The notes under the pieces were generated by a model that was given only the letters and a program-made list of their open reading frames with translations, made no database searches and had not been told where the DNA came from. DNA of 64,000 nt, taken from positions 15,203,193-15,267,192 of the forward strand of contig JACGWO010000010.1 in assembly GCA_034509735.1 (NCBI GenBank). Reading direction: 5' to 3'. The position numbers and the translations under genes are program-made. Shown piece by piece: positions 23,529-35,507 of this stretch (the stretch's first letter is position 1; each line of letters begins with the position of its first letter). This DNA is from Sesamum alatum (Eukaryota > Streptophyta > Magnoliopsida > Lamiales > Pedaliaceae).

Positions 23529-23993
23529 TCTATACTATTATATAAAGCAAATCTTATTTTTATTAATAAATGGTTGTTACCTGCATCGCAACACTAATTT
23601 TTGGTTATACCGATAATACCCCTAAGTTAATTTTCATTTCTTTTCCTTCTTTCTTATTTTTTTAATGCAATGTGTTGATTAATATGTAATTTCTTATTTA
23701 CAATAACTTTAAAGCGTGCAATATTATTTTATATGCACGCAGGGACGACGTGCCACGACGGTTAGTTAATATATAAAGAAAACACCGTTTTCACTCATAA
23801 AAAGCGGTTATTTACACCGTGACACCAAGTTTTTGTTATGCCAATAATATCTTAAGTTAGTTTCTTTTCTTTCTTTACTTCTTTCTCTCTTTCTCTCAGT
23901 TTTTTTTTTTTTTTTAAGTGTGTTATAATATATTTTAAAGCTTGAAATATTATTTATTATATGCATGCAGGGACAGCGTGTCACGCTGACTAG
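23529..23993 (+). mobile_element. Non-autonomous Helitron (with an internal second end)
   Basis: The 5' end TCTATACTATTATATAAAG follows an A. The 3' end is a perfect hairpin CAGCGTG-T-CACGCTG, then A and CTAG at 23990-23993, followed by T. This fits the TC...CTRR structure and A/T insertion of Helitrons. A degenerate 3' end ('gacgtgccacgacggttag') inside at about 23747-23767 suggests two tandem units. No Rep/helicase ORF. Confidence 0.75.
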
Positions 23994-24270
23994 TTATATA
24001 AAAAAATTTATTTTTTACTCACAAATGATGGTTAATGACATCGCCGTACTATTTCTTTGTAATGCTAAAAATAACCCCCAATTGATATGATAACTATTTT
24101 ATTCAACTTTTCAAATTTTATATTAATTGATAAAATAGTTTTTTCGTTCTTTACGTTTTTTTGTTAATGTGATGTGTTAGTTTATATATTTTACTCTTAT
24201 TTATAATACATTTTTAAGCGGATAAATTATTGATTATATATACGCAAAAAAGACGTGCCATGACACCTAG
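23994..24270 (+). mobile_element. Tandem Helitron-related unit
   Basis: This repeats the internal landmarks of the preceding unit ('actcacaaatgatggttaatgacatcg', 'tttttgttaatgtgatgtgtta') and ends 'acgtgccatgacacCTAG' at 24267-24270 followed by T. The hairpin is weaker than in the first unit. It lacks its own TC start, so it appears to be a tandem copy rather than a separate insertion. Confidence 0.6.
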
Positions 24271-24564
24271 TTATTGATAAAGAAAAGGCCGATTTCAGAT
24301 ACGTGTACGAATATTTTCGCCTTATTGAAGAACCACTAACCTTTCCAAATTTTAACAAAATTAATTTTTATGGGATTATTCGTTTATTAGTAAAAAGAAT
24401 ACCATATTACGAAAAAGATTATGCTTGTTGGTACTAATTTTATAATTGAGTCGATCGTATCATAATATAGAGTCATATATTACTATTTCGCCAAAAAGAT
24501 TTAAATAGAACACTGATTTAGAAAATTATGAATTAGTTTCGCTCTTTTTTTTTTTCTTTTTAAA

Positions 24565-24856
24565 CAGTCGTTATGGCACGTCATTCCTGCGTGCATATAA
24601 TAAATATTTTTTTACATTTTAAAATATATTATAAATAAGAGTAAGATATATAAACTAACACATCACATTAATAAAAAGAAGGAAAGAAAGAAAAAATTAA
24701 TTTATCAATTAATATAAAATTTGAAAAGTTGAATAAAGTAGTTATCATATCAGTTGAGGGTTATTTTTGGCATTACAAAAAGTAGTGCAGTAGTGTCATT
24801 AATTAACCATCATTTGTGAGTGAAAAAATGGGGTTTCTTTTATATAATAGTATAGA
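24565..24856 (-). mobile_element. Inverted copy of the Helitron-related unit
   Basis: The reverse complement runs from TCTATACTATTATATAAAAG (starting at 24856) through the 'actcacaaatgatggttaat' block to 'tgcacgcaggaatgacgtgccataacg' near 24566. It is the same family as 23529-24270 in opposite orientation. The terminal CTAG has been lost. Confidence 0.65.
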
Positions 24857-24867
24857 TGTGAACTGTA

Positions 24868-25096
24868 CTGTTTGTTTATGTTTTCATTTTCAGTTTTTGA
24901 TTTTTAAAATTGTAATTATAGTGTAAAAATATTTGTTTATACATATTTTCATTGAAAATATATTGATTTGACACCACAATTTAATATAAAACATCTCTCA
25001 GTAACTAAATCTAAACATTTTCTTATTTTCACACAAAAACTTATACAAAATTAAAAGTACATATTTTTTATTGAAAATAAAAACATAAACAAGCAG
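24868..25096. mobile_element. Short terminal-inverted-repeat MITE
   Basis: The left end CTGTTTGTTTATGTTTTCAT pairs with the right end 'aaaacataaacaagcag' over about 25 bases. The 229-bp interior is AT-rich and non-coding. No clear target duplication, so the superfamily is unassigned. Confidence 0.6.
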
Positions 25097-25615
25097 GTCT
25101 AATAGGGTTGTTGTAGTTTTATTTTATTTTATTATTTTTAAGAATAATTGATTTGAGAAATTAGGAGCATGATTGCATGAACGTGTTTCTTAGTAGTAGG
25201 TAACAACTTTTACGTGGGACGTGATGACAATCACAATCATATTGAAATAATTAAAATTTTCCATTAATTAAATGAAAATGGAGAAGGGGTCATTACTTGT
25301 GAAAATTAATATAGTATGTGGGAGGCTCCCAATCATTTTTAATTATTTGGTTATGATAATATTTGCATCTTATTTAATTAATTCTTAGTCTTTTAGAATA
25401 TTTGTTCCAAATATAATAAATGTTGCACTAATGTATACAACTCTATTTATGTCCATCATAATTGATGCTTATCGGTTAGTATTACAATACTATTTTGAAT
25501 GATCTTCGAAGTATTTTATGACTATCGAATGACTAACATGTAAAATAAGAATTGACATTTTGATAGTTAACTCAGTAAAAAATATATAAAAATAAAAGCA
25601 AGAAAACTAAGTAAA
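25097..25615. other. Unassigned intergenic DNA
   Basis: AT-rich. No gene or element end recognised. Confidence 0.5.
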
Positions 25616-25619
25616 ATAA

Positions 25620-26250
25620 TGAGAATTAAGACGTTTGGTGGTAAAATGTGTAGAAATCGAGCGGAATATGCTTGCAATAGTAAATGTTGCTTGAAAAAAT
25701 GGGTATTGGTGAGTTGAAATTCCGGTGTGAGCTTCAAAATAAAGTGGAAAGCCAGGTTACCTCTCTTGACCTGCCTAAACCCCTATTTTATAGGAGCAGA
25801 ATGAGATAAATGGGGATGATGTTGAGAGTGATTAAGATATCTTCTGATTTCTTATGATCTCTATATCCTCGTGATATGGTGGGTCCACCTGTACACGACA
25901 TCATCCGTGTCTCACGCGAACATGAACAAAAATCACCACACCAGTAGGGAAGTAGCTGATAAGAGGAAAATGTTTACTTGACAGTTTTATCGAGTGAACT
26001 ACAGATGCAAGCTTATTCTTGTTGACTTGCCTCTGTGTTGACGTGTCATGTGACCGTCGTATCACTAAGTCGAATGGGCCACCGACAGGTTGAAATTAGA
26101 CTTGGGTTGACTACTACCTCGCCGGAAGGCTAGAGGTGGTTTTGGGCTAGTTGGATCTGTTGCTTAGTAGTCTGCTGATGTTATGAATCCTTGGATCGAT
26201 TTGAGCCGGACTTTTTTATTGGGTTTGGGAAAAGAATATCGCGGCTATCA
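25620..26250 (-). repeat. Probable solo LTR
   Basis: This 631-bp block starts TGAGAATTAAG and ends GGCTATCA. ATAA is present on both sides (25616-25619 and 26251-26254), giving a TG...CA structure with at least a 4-bp duplication. On the minus strand a TATA-type box (CTCCTATAAAATAGG, about 25790-25805) sits two thirds of the way along, as in LTRs. No internal domain sequence adjoins it. Confidence 0.6.
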
Positions 26251-26254
26251 ATAA

Positions 26255-27410
26255 TGAACAAAATAAGGATAAAAAAGACTTAATTATCTTTTTAAGCTAA
26301 AATTTAATTTATTAATTTCACTTAAAGTAATAATATTGATCCTTACAAAAATCATTTCATTTTTTTATAATTTTTATAAAAGTTATGTTAGGTTTCTGGG
26401 TGGCTCCCACCTTAAATTTTCCGATATTTGAGTTAATTCGGATTTTTATGGGATGATCAACTACCTAGACTTATAGTATATAATAATTACAGTAACAACA
26501 ATTGTGGGCAGTATTTGTATGGGTCATATTCATTAAATACGTATGCATTCATTTTACATACAAACCTTGATAAATTGAGTCATCTGATCGAGTCGGATCC
26601 TAATCATTCTATCATGTAATTCATTCATTAGAAGACAACAAATCTGAGGTTATTAATACACCCATATTTATGGAAAAACAACCAATAAAAAATGGTAAAA
26701 GAATTAAATGTACTTAAAATTTTATTCTTTTTTAGTGCTCGTTTGGCTCTGCGATCAAGTAAACTAAATTTGTATTGGAAATGCAAGCATAATTTTTATG
26801 TGTCTTTTGATCGATTTTGAGTAATCACTTTTGGAATAAAATTATATTAAAATCATGATTTAACAAAAGCTGCAATTATAACTTTTAATCCCATCGCAAT
26901 CGTCTTTTATCTAATTATCCATTATACCCATTCAAATTATCTTCAATTCTTTCATTAAATTTAAAAATGAGGTTAAGTTTGAAATTTACCTACAATTTAC
27001 GTGAACAATAATCAGTTATGATTATGAACCTAAACGCCATAGTCATTTTTTTTAAAATTAATTATATTAAAATAAATCCACTCATACTAAATGATCTTAT
27101 AATAACTTATGCAATCGTTGGATCACGCTGGCCTTCGAATATTTAAATTGAGAAACTTTTGAGTAATCAATTTGATAAATAAGATTAAATATTGAAGAAA
27201 TTTAATTTTGTAATATGGGAAATGAAATATTCTTCTCCAAAATTATAATTTGTTTTTCCTAATTCCCTAAAAAAAAAATTAGATTGTAGTTTTAATATTA
27301 ACTTTCCTTTTGGTGTGGTTGATCAAATAGTGGGGGCTCCATAGCGACTCAACAATCAACAAACGCCTTAAATCAAATCAAACCCACATCTAAAATTTTA
27401 CCATAACATT
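26255..27410. other. Unassigned intergenic DNA upstream of the SCAI gene
   Basis: AT-rich. A block beginning 'gtgctcgtttggctctgcgat' near 26735 and ending around 'cctaaacgcc' (27040) has the feel of an old MITE, but the ends do not pair well. No gene is supported. Confidence 0.4.
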
Positions 27411-27412
27411 AA

Positions 27413-27414
<2 letters not shown>

Positions 27415-27478
<64 letters not shown>
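27415..27478. repeat. (CT)n(CA)n microsatellite upstream of the SCAI gene
   Basis: About 30 bases of CT repeats run into about 26 bases of CA repeats, ~500 bp before the SCAI start codon. Pyrimidine-rich tracts are common near plant promoters. Short frames across it are artefacts of the repeat. Confidence 0.9.
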
Positions 27479-27810
27479 GGACGCGCACGCACACGCAGTT
27501 TTTGTCTCCATCCCTTCTTTCTCTCTCTCTCACACACAAACCGTCCTGCCACCTCAGTCTCCGCCGGTTATACTCACCGCCACCCAAAAAATTAGTTGTA
27601 TTCTCCTTCCGCCGGCCAGAACCTGCAGCGCTGCCACAGTTTCCCGAAATCCCATCAAAGCTGAAAAAACAACAAGAAAACAACTGTAGAAACAAAAAAA
27701 ACTAAACAGAAACCGAATATTTTGACCACCACCAGCCCCGCCCTGACACACGCACACCCCATCTCCATTTTCCAGCTCATTCTTCACGCCCCTCTTTCTC
27801 TCTGTCTAGA

Positions 27811-27822
27811 ATATAAAAATTG
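27811..27822 (+). promoter_or_regulatory. Possible TATA box of the SCAI gene
   Basis: AATATAAAAATT lies about 160 bp before the start codon at 27974, after a pyrimidine-rich stretch. Transcription would begin near 27840-27850. It is the best match in the region, but there is no expression evidence. Confidence 0.4.
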
Positions 27823-27912
27823 TAAATTCCCACGAACAATTCTTGATTTCTTTGTTGGGTGTTTTGTTATTTTTCGGTTTGACTAGCAAGCGACCAGCTA
27901 AACAGAGGAAAA

Positions 27913-27945
27913 ATGGTGGAGGTCGTACAAAATCAAGTGGGTTGA
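27913..27945 (+). CDS. Upstream ORF in the SCAI leader (10 codons)
   Basis: ATG GTG GAG ... GGT TGA encodes MVEVVQNQVG and ends 28 bases before the main ATG. The context, AAAAATGG, is good for initiation, with A at -3 and G at +4. If it lies in the mature leader it would be expected to lower translation of the main ORF. The peptide itself has no recognisable function. The transcript start is not known. Confidence 0.45.
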   Translation: MVEVVQNQVG

Positions 27946-27973
27946 AGTTGTTCGAAGTCTCTCCTTGGTCTGA

Positions 27974-30900
27974 ATGTCTAAAGAGGAATTAGTTCCGAAG
28001 ACATTCCGCGCTCTGGTGGAGAGCGCGGAGAGGAAATTCGCGCGGGTACGCGACGCGCCACTGCATCCGTACGGCGGGAGCGGGCCGCAGTACGGGCATT
28101 TCTACCACAAGGTTTTTAAGGCGTACATGCGGCTATGGAAGTATCAGCAGGAGAATCGGGCCAAATTGATGGAATCGGGGCTCCAGCGCTGGGAAATTGG
28201 GGAGATCGCTTCCAGAATCGGTCAGCTCTATTTCAACCAGTATTTGAGGACTAGCGAGGCGAGGTTTCTTCTCGAGGCGTACATATTTTACGAGGCGATT
28301 TTCCATAGGAAGTATTTTGAAGGTTCGGCCAAGGATCGAGGGATTAGGTTTAAGGAATTAAGGTTTTATGCTAGGTTTTTGATGGTTTCGTTGATTCTGA
28401 ACCGTACGGAAATGGTGAAGCTGCTCGTCGAAAAGTTTAAGGAGCTCGTCGACGACAGTAAAGTTAATTTTCGGGTAAGGAATTGTTGTTCTACTCCGTT
28501 CCAATACTAAATTTATGTCTCAATTGGGATGAATTTGCGGTTCTTGGCGTTTGAATATGTTACTCTTTTTGTTTTTCAATTATGTGAACTTAGATTTCCT
28601 CTTTTGCTTGCTTGACTGTTCCGTGTGAAGTGGTTGAAGGGATATTGTTCCGTAAATTTGTGGAGGGTGTTGACCATTATTTCATCCATCTTGTTTCACA
28701 AATATTACATATTTGTTATTTATCTAGTCGGGTTTATACGACCTTTTTCTATTGATTTCGCCGACCAGCTATTATGGTGATTTTTTTGAACAAATCATGT
28801 TGCCCTTTATTTCTGCTGCAATTTTGGGTTGAATTCATTACTGTCACATGTGGCCGGTTCTGAGGACATGTAATTTTAATTACATACTGAGAGCATAGAG
28901 TATTTGAAAGTGATGTGGTAATGATGGCATATGATCGGTTGGCAAAAACACATGATGCTCTGCTGTAAATATACCATGAACAATGCCACTATCACATAAG
29001 TAGTATTTTTAATGTGATATGTGGAGAGCAATGATAATTTTGAATCTTGGGGTATAAGGATTTCTAGTTACAATGGAAGCAGCATATACATATTTGATTC
29101 TGAGGTTAGACGTATTAATGGACTTGACTACTTGAAAGTGACACCTAGAAAGCTGTTGAGTAATTCATCTCTCCCTTTCTGGTTCATTGTATTAATTTAT
29201 TTTTACAAGTGCCAACATTGTTGCTAGAATAATCTGTTTGACTTGTTTCTGTTTGTTACTTTGTCTTATACATAAATGTGGCAACTATAAAAAATGCACA
29301 TTTCAAGGGATGTAATGTTGACTGGCGGTGATATTTTATTGATAAAATAGGTTATAGTTTGTTGATTATTGTTGACAAATACTATTACTACATCAATGAC
29401 ATTGGGTAGTTCAGCTGACTTTTGGACAAGTGTTTGATCCTAAGAAAACCTTCCCCACTCCATGCAAACAAGGAGAAAAAGAAAGAAAGAAAGATAAGGG
29501 AGGCCTCAACCCCATCTCAATGCAGAAAATTAATCTAAAAACCTCTGAATTCTCTGAAAATTTCCATTCTGAGTTTGTCGAAAATGCTGAACTGAATCCG
29601 GAACCATCTGCTTCTTGTTTATCCATGAAAGTATGATTTCTTGAGTTTAAAGATAAATCAAATTTAATGCTGTGTAATCTGACCAATAGTGAAATTACTT
29701 AAGCATAGAACTCTAGAGAATTTGGTCATTATCTATTTGTATATGTGGACATCATTTTGTTGACTGGATATTAACAACACCCAAGTTTCCTATATATAAT
29801 TATCTTGTGCTCTATCAAGTGTAGGATTGCAACTGGTGCACTTCAACTATTTAGATCAATTGAAGGATTTTTTTTTTCCCGGGTTGGTCCAAGTGGTAAA
29901 AGGTGGTCTTTTTTTGTTTTCTTTTCTTCTTTTTGTTGTTTGGGAGGGGGGGGGGGGGTTAGTAATTTTTGAAACTGATTAAAAATTGTAACCTTTTTAT
30001 AAGAACTTCATTCATTACTCTGACCTGGTCAGTTATTCAGTGATGTGATGAATTATTTGAATTGGAACTTTGATCCAATTTCGAGGTAGGTGTGCAGTTA
30101 TGTGATGAATTATTTGAATTGGAACTTTGATCCAATTTCAAGGTAGGTGTTTTGAAAAATAAAAGTATGCAGTGAAAGTGCTTGACATATTTGTCTGAGA
30201 GTAATCTTAAATAAAACTACCTTTTCAAACTGTTTTGAGTTGATTAATGCTATGATGATGAACAGTTTATGGAAACAGTAAAGTAAATAAACAAAGTTAT
30301 GATTTTTATAGTGGGTTAGAAGGTGATGCCATCTTTTTACATTTACCCTCTCTATTTTCATTAGGAAGAAATTCACTAATTGGTTTGCAGACACAGTTTT
30401 ACTACTATTAATTAACTTGGTCTCTCACACAATTGAGACTTTAACTAATTGTTCCTCTAAAAACCTACATATGATCTATGATGAAAAATTCTAAGGATAA
30501 ATTTACACAAAATCTATCCTAAACTTTATAATTGTTTAAGCTACATAGAGCTCTACACAAGTGATTTCAAAGAGTAAAAGGTTGCAATGAGACTATAGTG
30601 AGGATGCTGGGAACAGATCAATGCAGTGGATTATTTATGATATCATTGTAAACATTAATTGCATCTTTGCATAACTGTATAACCAACAATATAGCCTTCT
30701 CCTCTAGGAGACAAACTTCAAAGAATGGAAGCTGGTGGTGCAAGAAATTGTGCGATTCACAAAAGCTGATTCAGCCTTCGTGAATGCTAGACCAGTGCGT
30801 TATACTGCAATGTTCGACTCATATCCAGCCTCACTCCCGTACGTGGCCCGATTCCATGCTAAGAGACTTCTGAAGTTTAGAGATGCATTGCTGACAAGCT

Positions 30901-33900
30901 ATCGCAAAAACGAGGTTATAGATTTTTGTATTTAGAACTTTAGGTATTCAAATATTATCCTGTTGAAGTCAAATTAACAATTTGAATAAATGTTTTCAGG
31001 TGAAATTTGCAGAACTGACTTTAGACACTTTCAGAATGTTGCAATGTTTGGAATGGGAACCTACTGGATCTTTCTACCAGAAACATCCTGTTGAATCAAG
31101 AGAAAATGGCGTATTGGCTGATCATTCTATTACTTCGGGATTGATAGATATAAATTTGATGGCAGATATGACAGATCCAAATTTGCCTCCAAATCCCAAG
31201 AAAGCTGTCCTCTACCGTCCATCTGTGACACAATTGATAGCTGTGAGTGCCGGAATCTTGACATGATAATTTACCATTTAAGTAAAGTTATGCATATAAT
31301 TAGGGTTTCAAAGAAAGTTTAAATGCATATTATAATAACTCTTAGAGCAAACTATTTGCTTACATGTTGGCACATTTCACGTGAAGTTCTAACAACTACC
31401 ATCTCCTTGATGGTCCATTTATTGGCAGGTGATTGCAACAGTATGTGAGGAACTGCCACCAGATAGTGTTATGCTAATATACTTGTCGACCTCAGGTTGC
31501 CTGTTGCTCAAAATTGGTTGCTCTTTTTAAGCTGGATATAAGCATAGTAACTGACATCATATCGTGGATGCAGGGAATTCTTGTCATTGTAGTAATTCTC
31601 AAACGGAAAACTCTGGAACATCAAGAAAATGTACTGTGCACAGTGCCCCTGCCAATAACTATCATGAACAGAGGAATGGTTTTGGTGAAAATCATATTAC
31701 AACTAAGGCTGCCTCAAATCAATATTTTGAGAATTATTTGTTGTTAGGTCCAACTAGAAATGGAGGTAGGAACATGAAAATTATGTTTGTTGTAGTTCTT
31801 CTCCGTGCTATGAGATTCTTTTATCACCATTAATACTTTTGGTTGCATCCTCTAATTCCAGCTTTCAAGTTTTGTTGCAGGTCCAAATATCCTCTTCCCT
31901 GGTGATATAATTCCTTTCACGAGAAGGCCCCTTTTCCTGATAATAGATAGTGATAATAGCCATGCATTCAAGGCAGGTTTGTTAAAACTTTGTTGAGTAA
32001 CTTATCTCAGAGCATTAGCTGAACGACCAATTGTATACTCTAGCAGCAGTTTGAGGCTCCAATACTATCAGTAATATGTTAATTCAATAATATTTGCATT
32101 AAACATGTGCTATCAGATTTTCTAGATTGAAACGAAATCATTTTATTTTTTGGTACCATTAGCATTGGTGTAATTCCCTGTGGAACAGCCTGCAAATTAT
32201 CATTAGTTAGTTTATAGTCCCTGCGAAACTGTTGAAAAGCATATTGTAATTCTTATAATTTGTTAAACACTAAGATGCAACGAGACAAGTACGGTTACTA
32301 TATCTACTTGGGAAGAAAGTTGTGGCACAATAATTGATATTGAAACCAGTGTCCATATATCCATGACTTGCATTAAATATGATTAGCAGTGAAACATGAT
32401 ATTACTAAAAACTTGATTTCATAGTCTATATGCAAACATATGGATGTCTAGTTTGCAGGGCCGGTGAAAACTTTTGGACATCTCATGTGTTGGTTATTTA
32501 CTAAAATATCTTGTCGTTGATTTTGCAAAGCCTCTTTAAACTATGTACTAGGCCAATTTTTTTATTCCTTTCCATATTTGAGCTGTGGTTACCTCAGTAA
32601 ACTGAAGAAAACTCCTCAGTGTTTTGACTTAATAGGTGCTTGTGATAGTAATGGAATGATTGGTATGTAAGGAGGAAGGAATGGAATGAGCATTTCCAAA
32701 CTCATTCCGACATATGTGCTTGGTATAAATTAGTATTAGAAATGACCATTCCCCTAGTAATGTCTATTTCTACTAGTATGGGATTGGCCGTTCCTTCATT
32801 ATTCCATTCCTTTTCTTATTCCTTCATCGTACCAAACATAGGAACGATATACTAAAACCACCTTTCCCACCTGTATTCCGTTCTCACCCAATTCCATTCA
32901 TGCGTACCAGTCGCCCCCTAAAACATTTCCTTCTTGGTTAATACTGCACAGCTTAATCTCAAGACGGAAAGCTTTGTTAGCCTCTTTTGTGGTTCTGCTT
33001 ATACCTAAGGGTAGTCGATATAGTTACTCAATGAACATTTGCTGAATTCACTGCTAATTTTAATGAAGCATATAGTTTCTGCATTAGAATGCCAATTTAA
33101 TTGTCAGCATTTCTCTTTAGAGAGAAAATTTTCTTGTTGAGTGCTAATATGCAGACTGCTATTCAGGTTCTACATGGAGCAGAAAGGGGTGAACCTGCTG
33201 CCCTATTTCTTTCTCCATTGAGGCCTTCATTCAAGAATCCAAGTGGTGTTGATGTGGTGCAGCATGGAAGTCAGTTTACCTTCTTCCTGGCTGCTCCTTT
33301 ACAGGCTTTCTGCCAGTTAGTTGATTATAACTTTACCAGTGATGACATGGTTAGTGAACTTTAATCAATCTCGTGTCTTAGGAATTAGCTCCTCTGGTAC
33401 CTAACTGTTTCTGTTAAATGATTTGTTGCAGGACATATACGACACTGGGGAAAGCATTCTCGCTACTGCTTTCTCTAAGTGGGAGGAGATTCTCTGTACT
33501 TCAACTGACCTGGATTTGGTTTGGGCTCAACTTCTGTGTGATCCATTTCTACGGCGCCTTATTCTTAGGTAATCAGCTTCTGTCCCAATCATCCTCATGA
33601 TCGTCATTGGGTCAATGTTGGACAAATAATCATTCAAAATTCATCCCCATTTTACAAAAATATGATATCTTGATTTTTGCACATTTGCATTTCATATGAA
33701 TTGTTATTCATCTTTATGTTTCCTTTTCATTGAAGAAGAGAAAAATTTGATGAGTCCAAATAACAATTGTCAGTTTTCTTGATAATGCGTTTAAATTGAA
33801 GATGCTTTGGAGACTTCAATATGGCCAGAACCCATTACTTTGAAGTAATATTTGTAAAAACATAAAGTCCTTGGGTTCTGGTGTCTGATGGTATTTGGCT

Positions 33901-34674
33901 TCTTCAAATTGATAAATATATATGCCATCATGTTCTATGTCTAACTTGATGTCCACTGATTTGAATACATAATGCACTACAGCAATTTTATATTTTGAGT
34001 TTCATTTTTTCCTTTCTATTCCTTCTTTTTTCTGTACCTCCTTTTCGTCTAGATTCATACTCATCAAACCTTTACACAGCCTAAATCTCTTTTGAGCCCA
34101 ACCCAGTTAGGTAGTCCTCATTGATATCGGTATCAAGTTTCCAATAGTGGAATTTGTTTCAACGCTGAAACAAGGAAACTAGAGTACCTTTTGATGTGTG
34201 CCTTTGCCAATTCAATAGAATTTTAGGTTAATATAATTTACAAATAAAGTTATCTCCCTCTGAACTCTCTTAGAGCTTGGCAGCCTTCAGGATGTTATGC
34301 TGCAAACGTCTTGGTTTACCTAAGAGTGGGAGTTTATTAAACATTCTTTGAATTAATTAATGTGGTTCTATGAATGTTGAACGCGTTCAGAGAAATATTT
34401 ATTCGTTGATCTAGCTTGGTCCAATTTTTCTTTTGAAATACTTATAAGAATGAAGTGGCATAAGTTGATCACTGAGCCATGCTTTAATGTCCCCAGATTT
34501 ATTTTCTGCCGTGCTGCCCTCACTCTGTTTAGCTTACGAGAGAAAGGCGACAAATATTTGCCTGTTTGCATCCCCGAACTCCCCAATTCAGTAGCTGTAA
34601 ACTCCAAAGCCGTGCAGCCTGCAATCTCCCAACTCGCAAGTCATCTTAAAGTTACAGATTGCTTTAGCTTTTGA
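27974..34674 (+). CDS. SCAI: SCAI homologue (DUF3550/UPF0682 family), nine exons
   Basis: Coding exons read as 27974-28474, 30708-30914, 31000-31242, 31429-31495, 31574-31765, 31881-31972, 33167-33349, 33432-33568 and 34497-34674 (TGA). They join in frame into about 599 residues. Recognition rests on exon 1: 'GHFYHKVFKAYMRLWKYQQ' and 'RWEIGEIASRIGQLYFNQYL' followed by 'RFYARFLMVSLILNR', the N-terminal signature of SCAI proteins. Later blocks include 'WKLVVQEIVRFTKADSAF', 'EELPPDSVMLIYLS' and 'PLFLIIDSDNSHAFK'. In mammals SCAI is a nuclear cofactor that represses MRTF/SRF-driven transcription; I know of no settled plant role. All introns are GT-AG except intron 6, which appears to be GC-AG. 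No signal peptide or membrane segment is visible. The exon model is by eye; exon 7 could instead start at 33155. Confidence 0.87.
30044..30150 (+). repeat. 57-bp tandem duplication in SCAI intron 1
   Basis: A unit beginning TGTGATGAATTATTTGAATT at 30044 recurs at 30101 with one substitution before the second copy ends in 'ggtaggtgt'. It is intronic and has no obvious splice consequence. Confidence 0.9.
32634..32920. mobile_element. Probable MITE in SCAI intron 6
   Basis: The left end TAGGTGCTTG...TAATGGAATG and the right end 'ccattcatgcgtaccagtcgccccct' are inverted. Repeated 'ggaatggaatga' and 'cattccattcc' blocks make a long imperfect hairpin. Elements with 'aatggaatggaatg' arms are common in plant introns. 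No firm target duplication. Confidence 0.5.
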
Positions 34675-35250
34675 TAAATACTTACAGAAACGGAAGAAAA
34701 TTGTATATTGAAGTGCGATGATATGCCACCTTCTGCTGGAATTAAAAGTCTCCAACAACCCACCTACCAGCATTTGAGCAGACTCCATAAAGATCTGTCC
34801 AATTGGAAGAAAATTCATGGAATATTACGGTGATTGATAGAATGCTTTCAACGAGCCTAAGAAGCATCACCATTTGCTCAATCCAGAAGCAGCGTGCATG
34901 TTTTTGTGGTTAGTTTCGTCGTGGAAAAACATTTCATGCATAGTGTGGATGAATGGTTCATTAGCTTATGGGCGTTTCTTGGCTTTTATAGTTTGTTACT
35001 TTATTACAAAATTGAGATGTAATTTGTTCATAACTTTTGTAAATTAGGGTGGAGTAGCTGTTGAGGTTTTTCCTTTTGTAGTTCTTCTTGTGAATTTGGA
35101 ATGTGGATGCATAGCTGTTGGTACACTTTACAGATGTTCATGATGATTCATTTTGTATATTCTCTTGGTACACTTTCCAGCATTGGTGTTTCTTCCTTAA
35201 AATTTTGCTCCCATTTCTTTTTTATCTCAATTTAAATATTTGCTAGTACA
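34675..35250 (+). other. SCAI 3' untranslated region and downstream DNA
   Basis: T-rich sequence after the TGA at 34672-34674, with repeated 'ttgta' and 'ttttgt' blocks between 34980 and 35170, fits a 3' untranslated and polyadenylation region. No canonical AATAAA fixes the cleavage site. Confidence 0.4.
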
Positions 35251-35507
35251 TTAGTAGATTGATGTTAGGGGTTTACGTTATAAGATTTGGCCAGTTTTCA
35301 GGGTCTTTTTTGTTAATATTTGTGGGTGATTTTTTTTTTTTTTTTTTTTTTTTTTCCCGAGAAGGATCAAAATTAATTCTCCTACTCCCCTCATTGAAAT
35401 TCGAACTTGTGACTATCTTTAAGAGAACAATCTGCCTTCATTGGGCAACTTAATAGTCCATTTCCAATATTTGTGGGTTGATAAGAAAAGTAATCTGCAT
35501 TTGTCCC

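Noticed and set aside
23994..24270. Possible tRNA-like or SINE origin for the chain near 24 kb
   Set aside because: No A-box/B-box or poly(A) tail; the TC start and hairpin-CTAG ends fit Helitrons better.
27447..27787. Frames of 67-82 codons on both strands upstream of the SCAI gene
   Set aside because: They run through the CT/CA microsatellite and leader region and overlap each other; the composition explains them.
29021..29686. Frames of 68-91 codons inside SCAI intron 1
   Set aside because: No homology, no splice sites in frame with exons 1 and 2, and the in-frame exon 1 to exon 2 join is already good.
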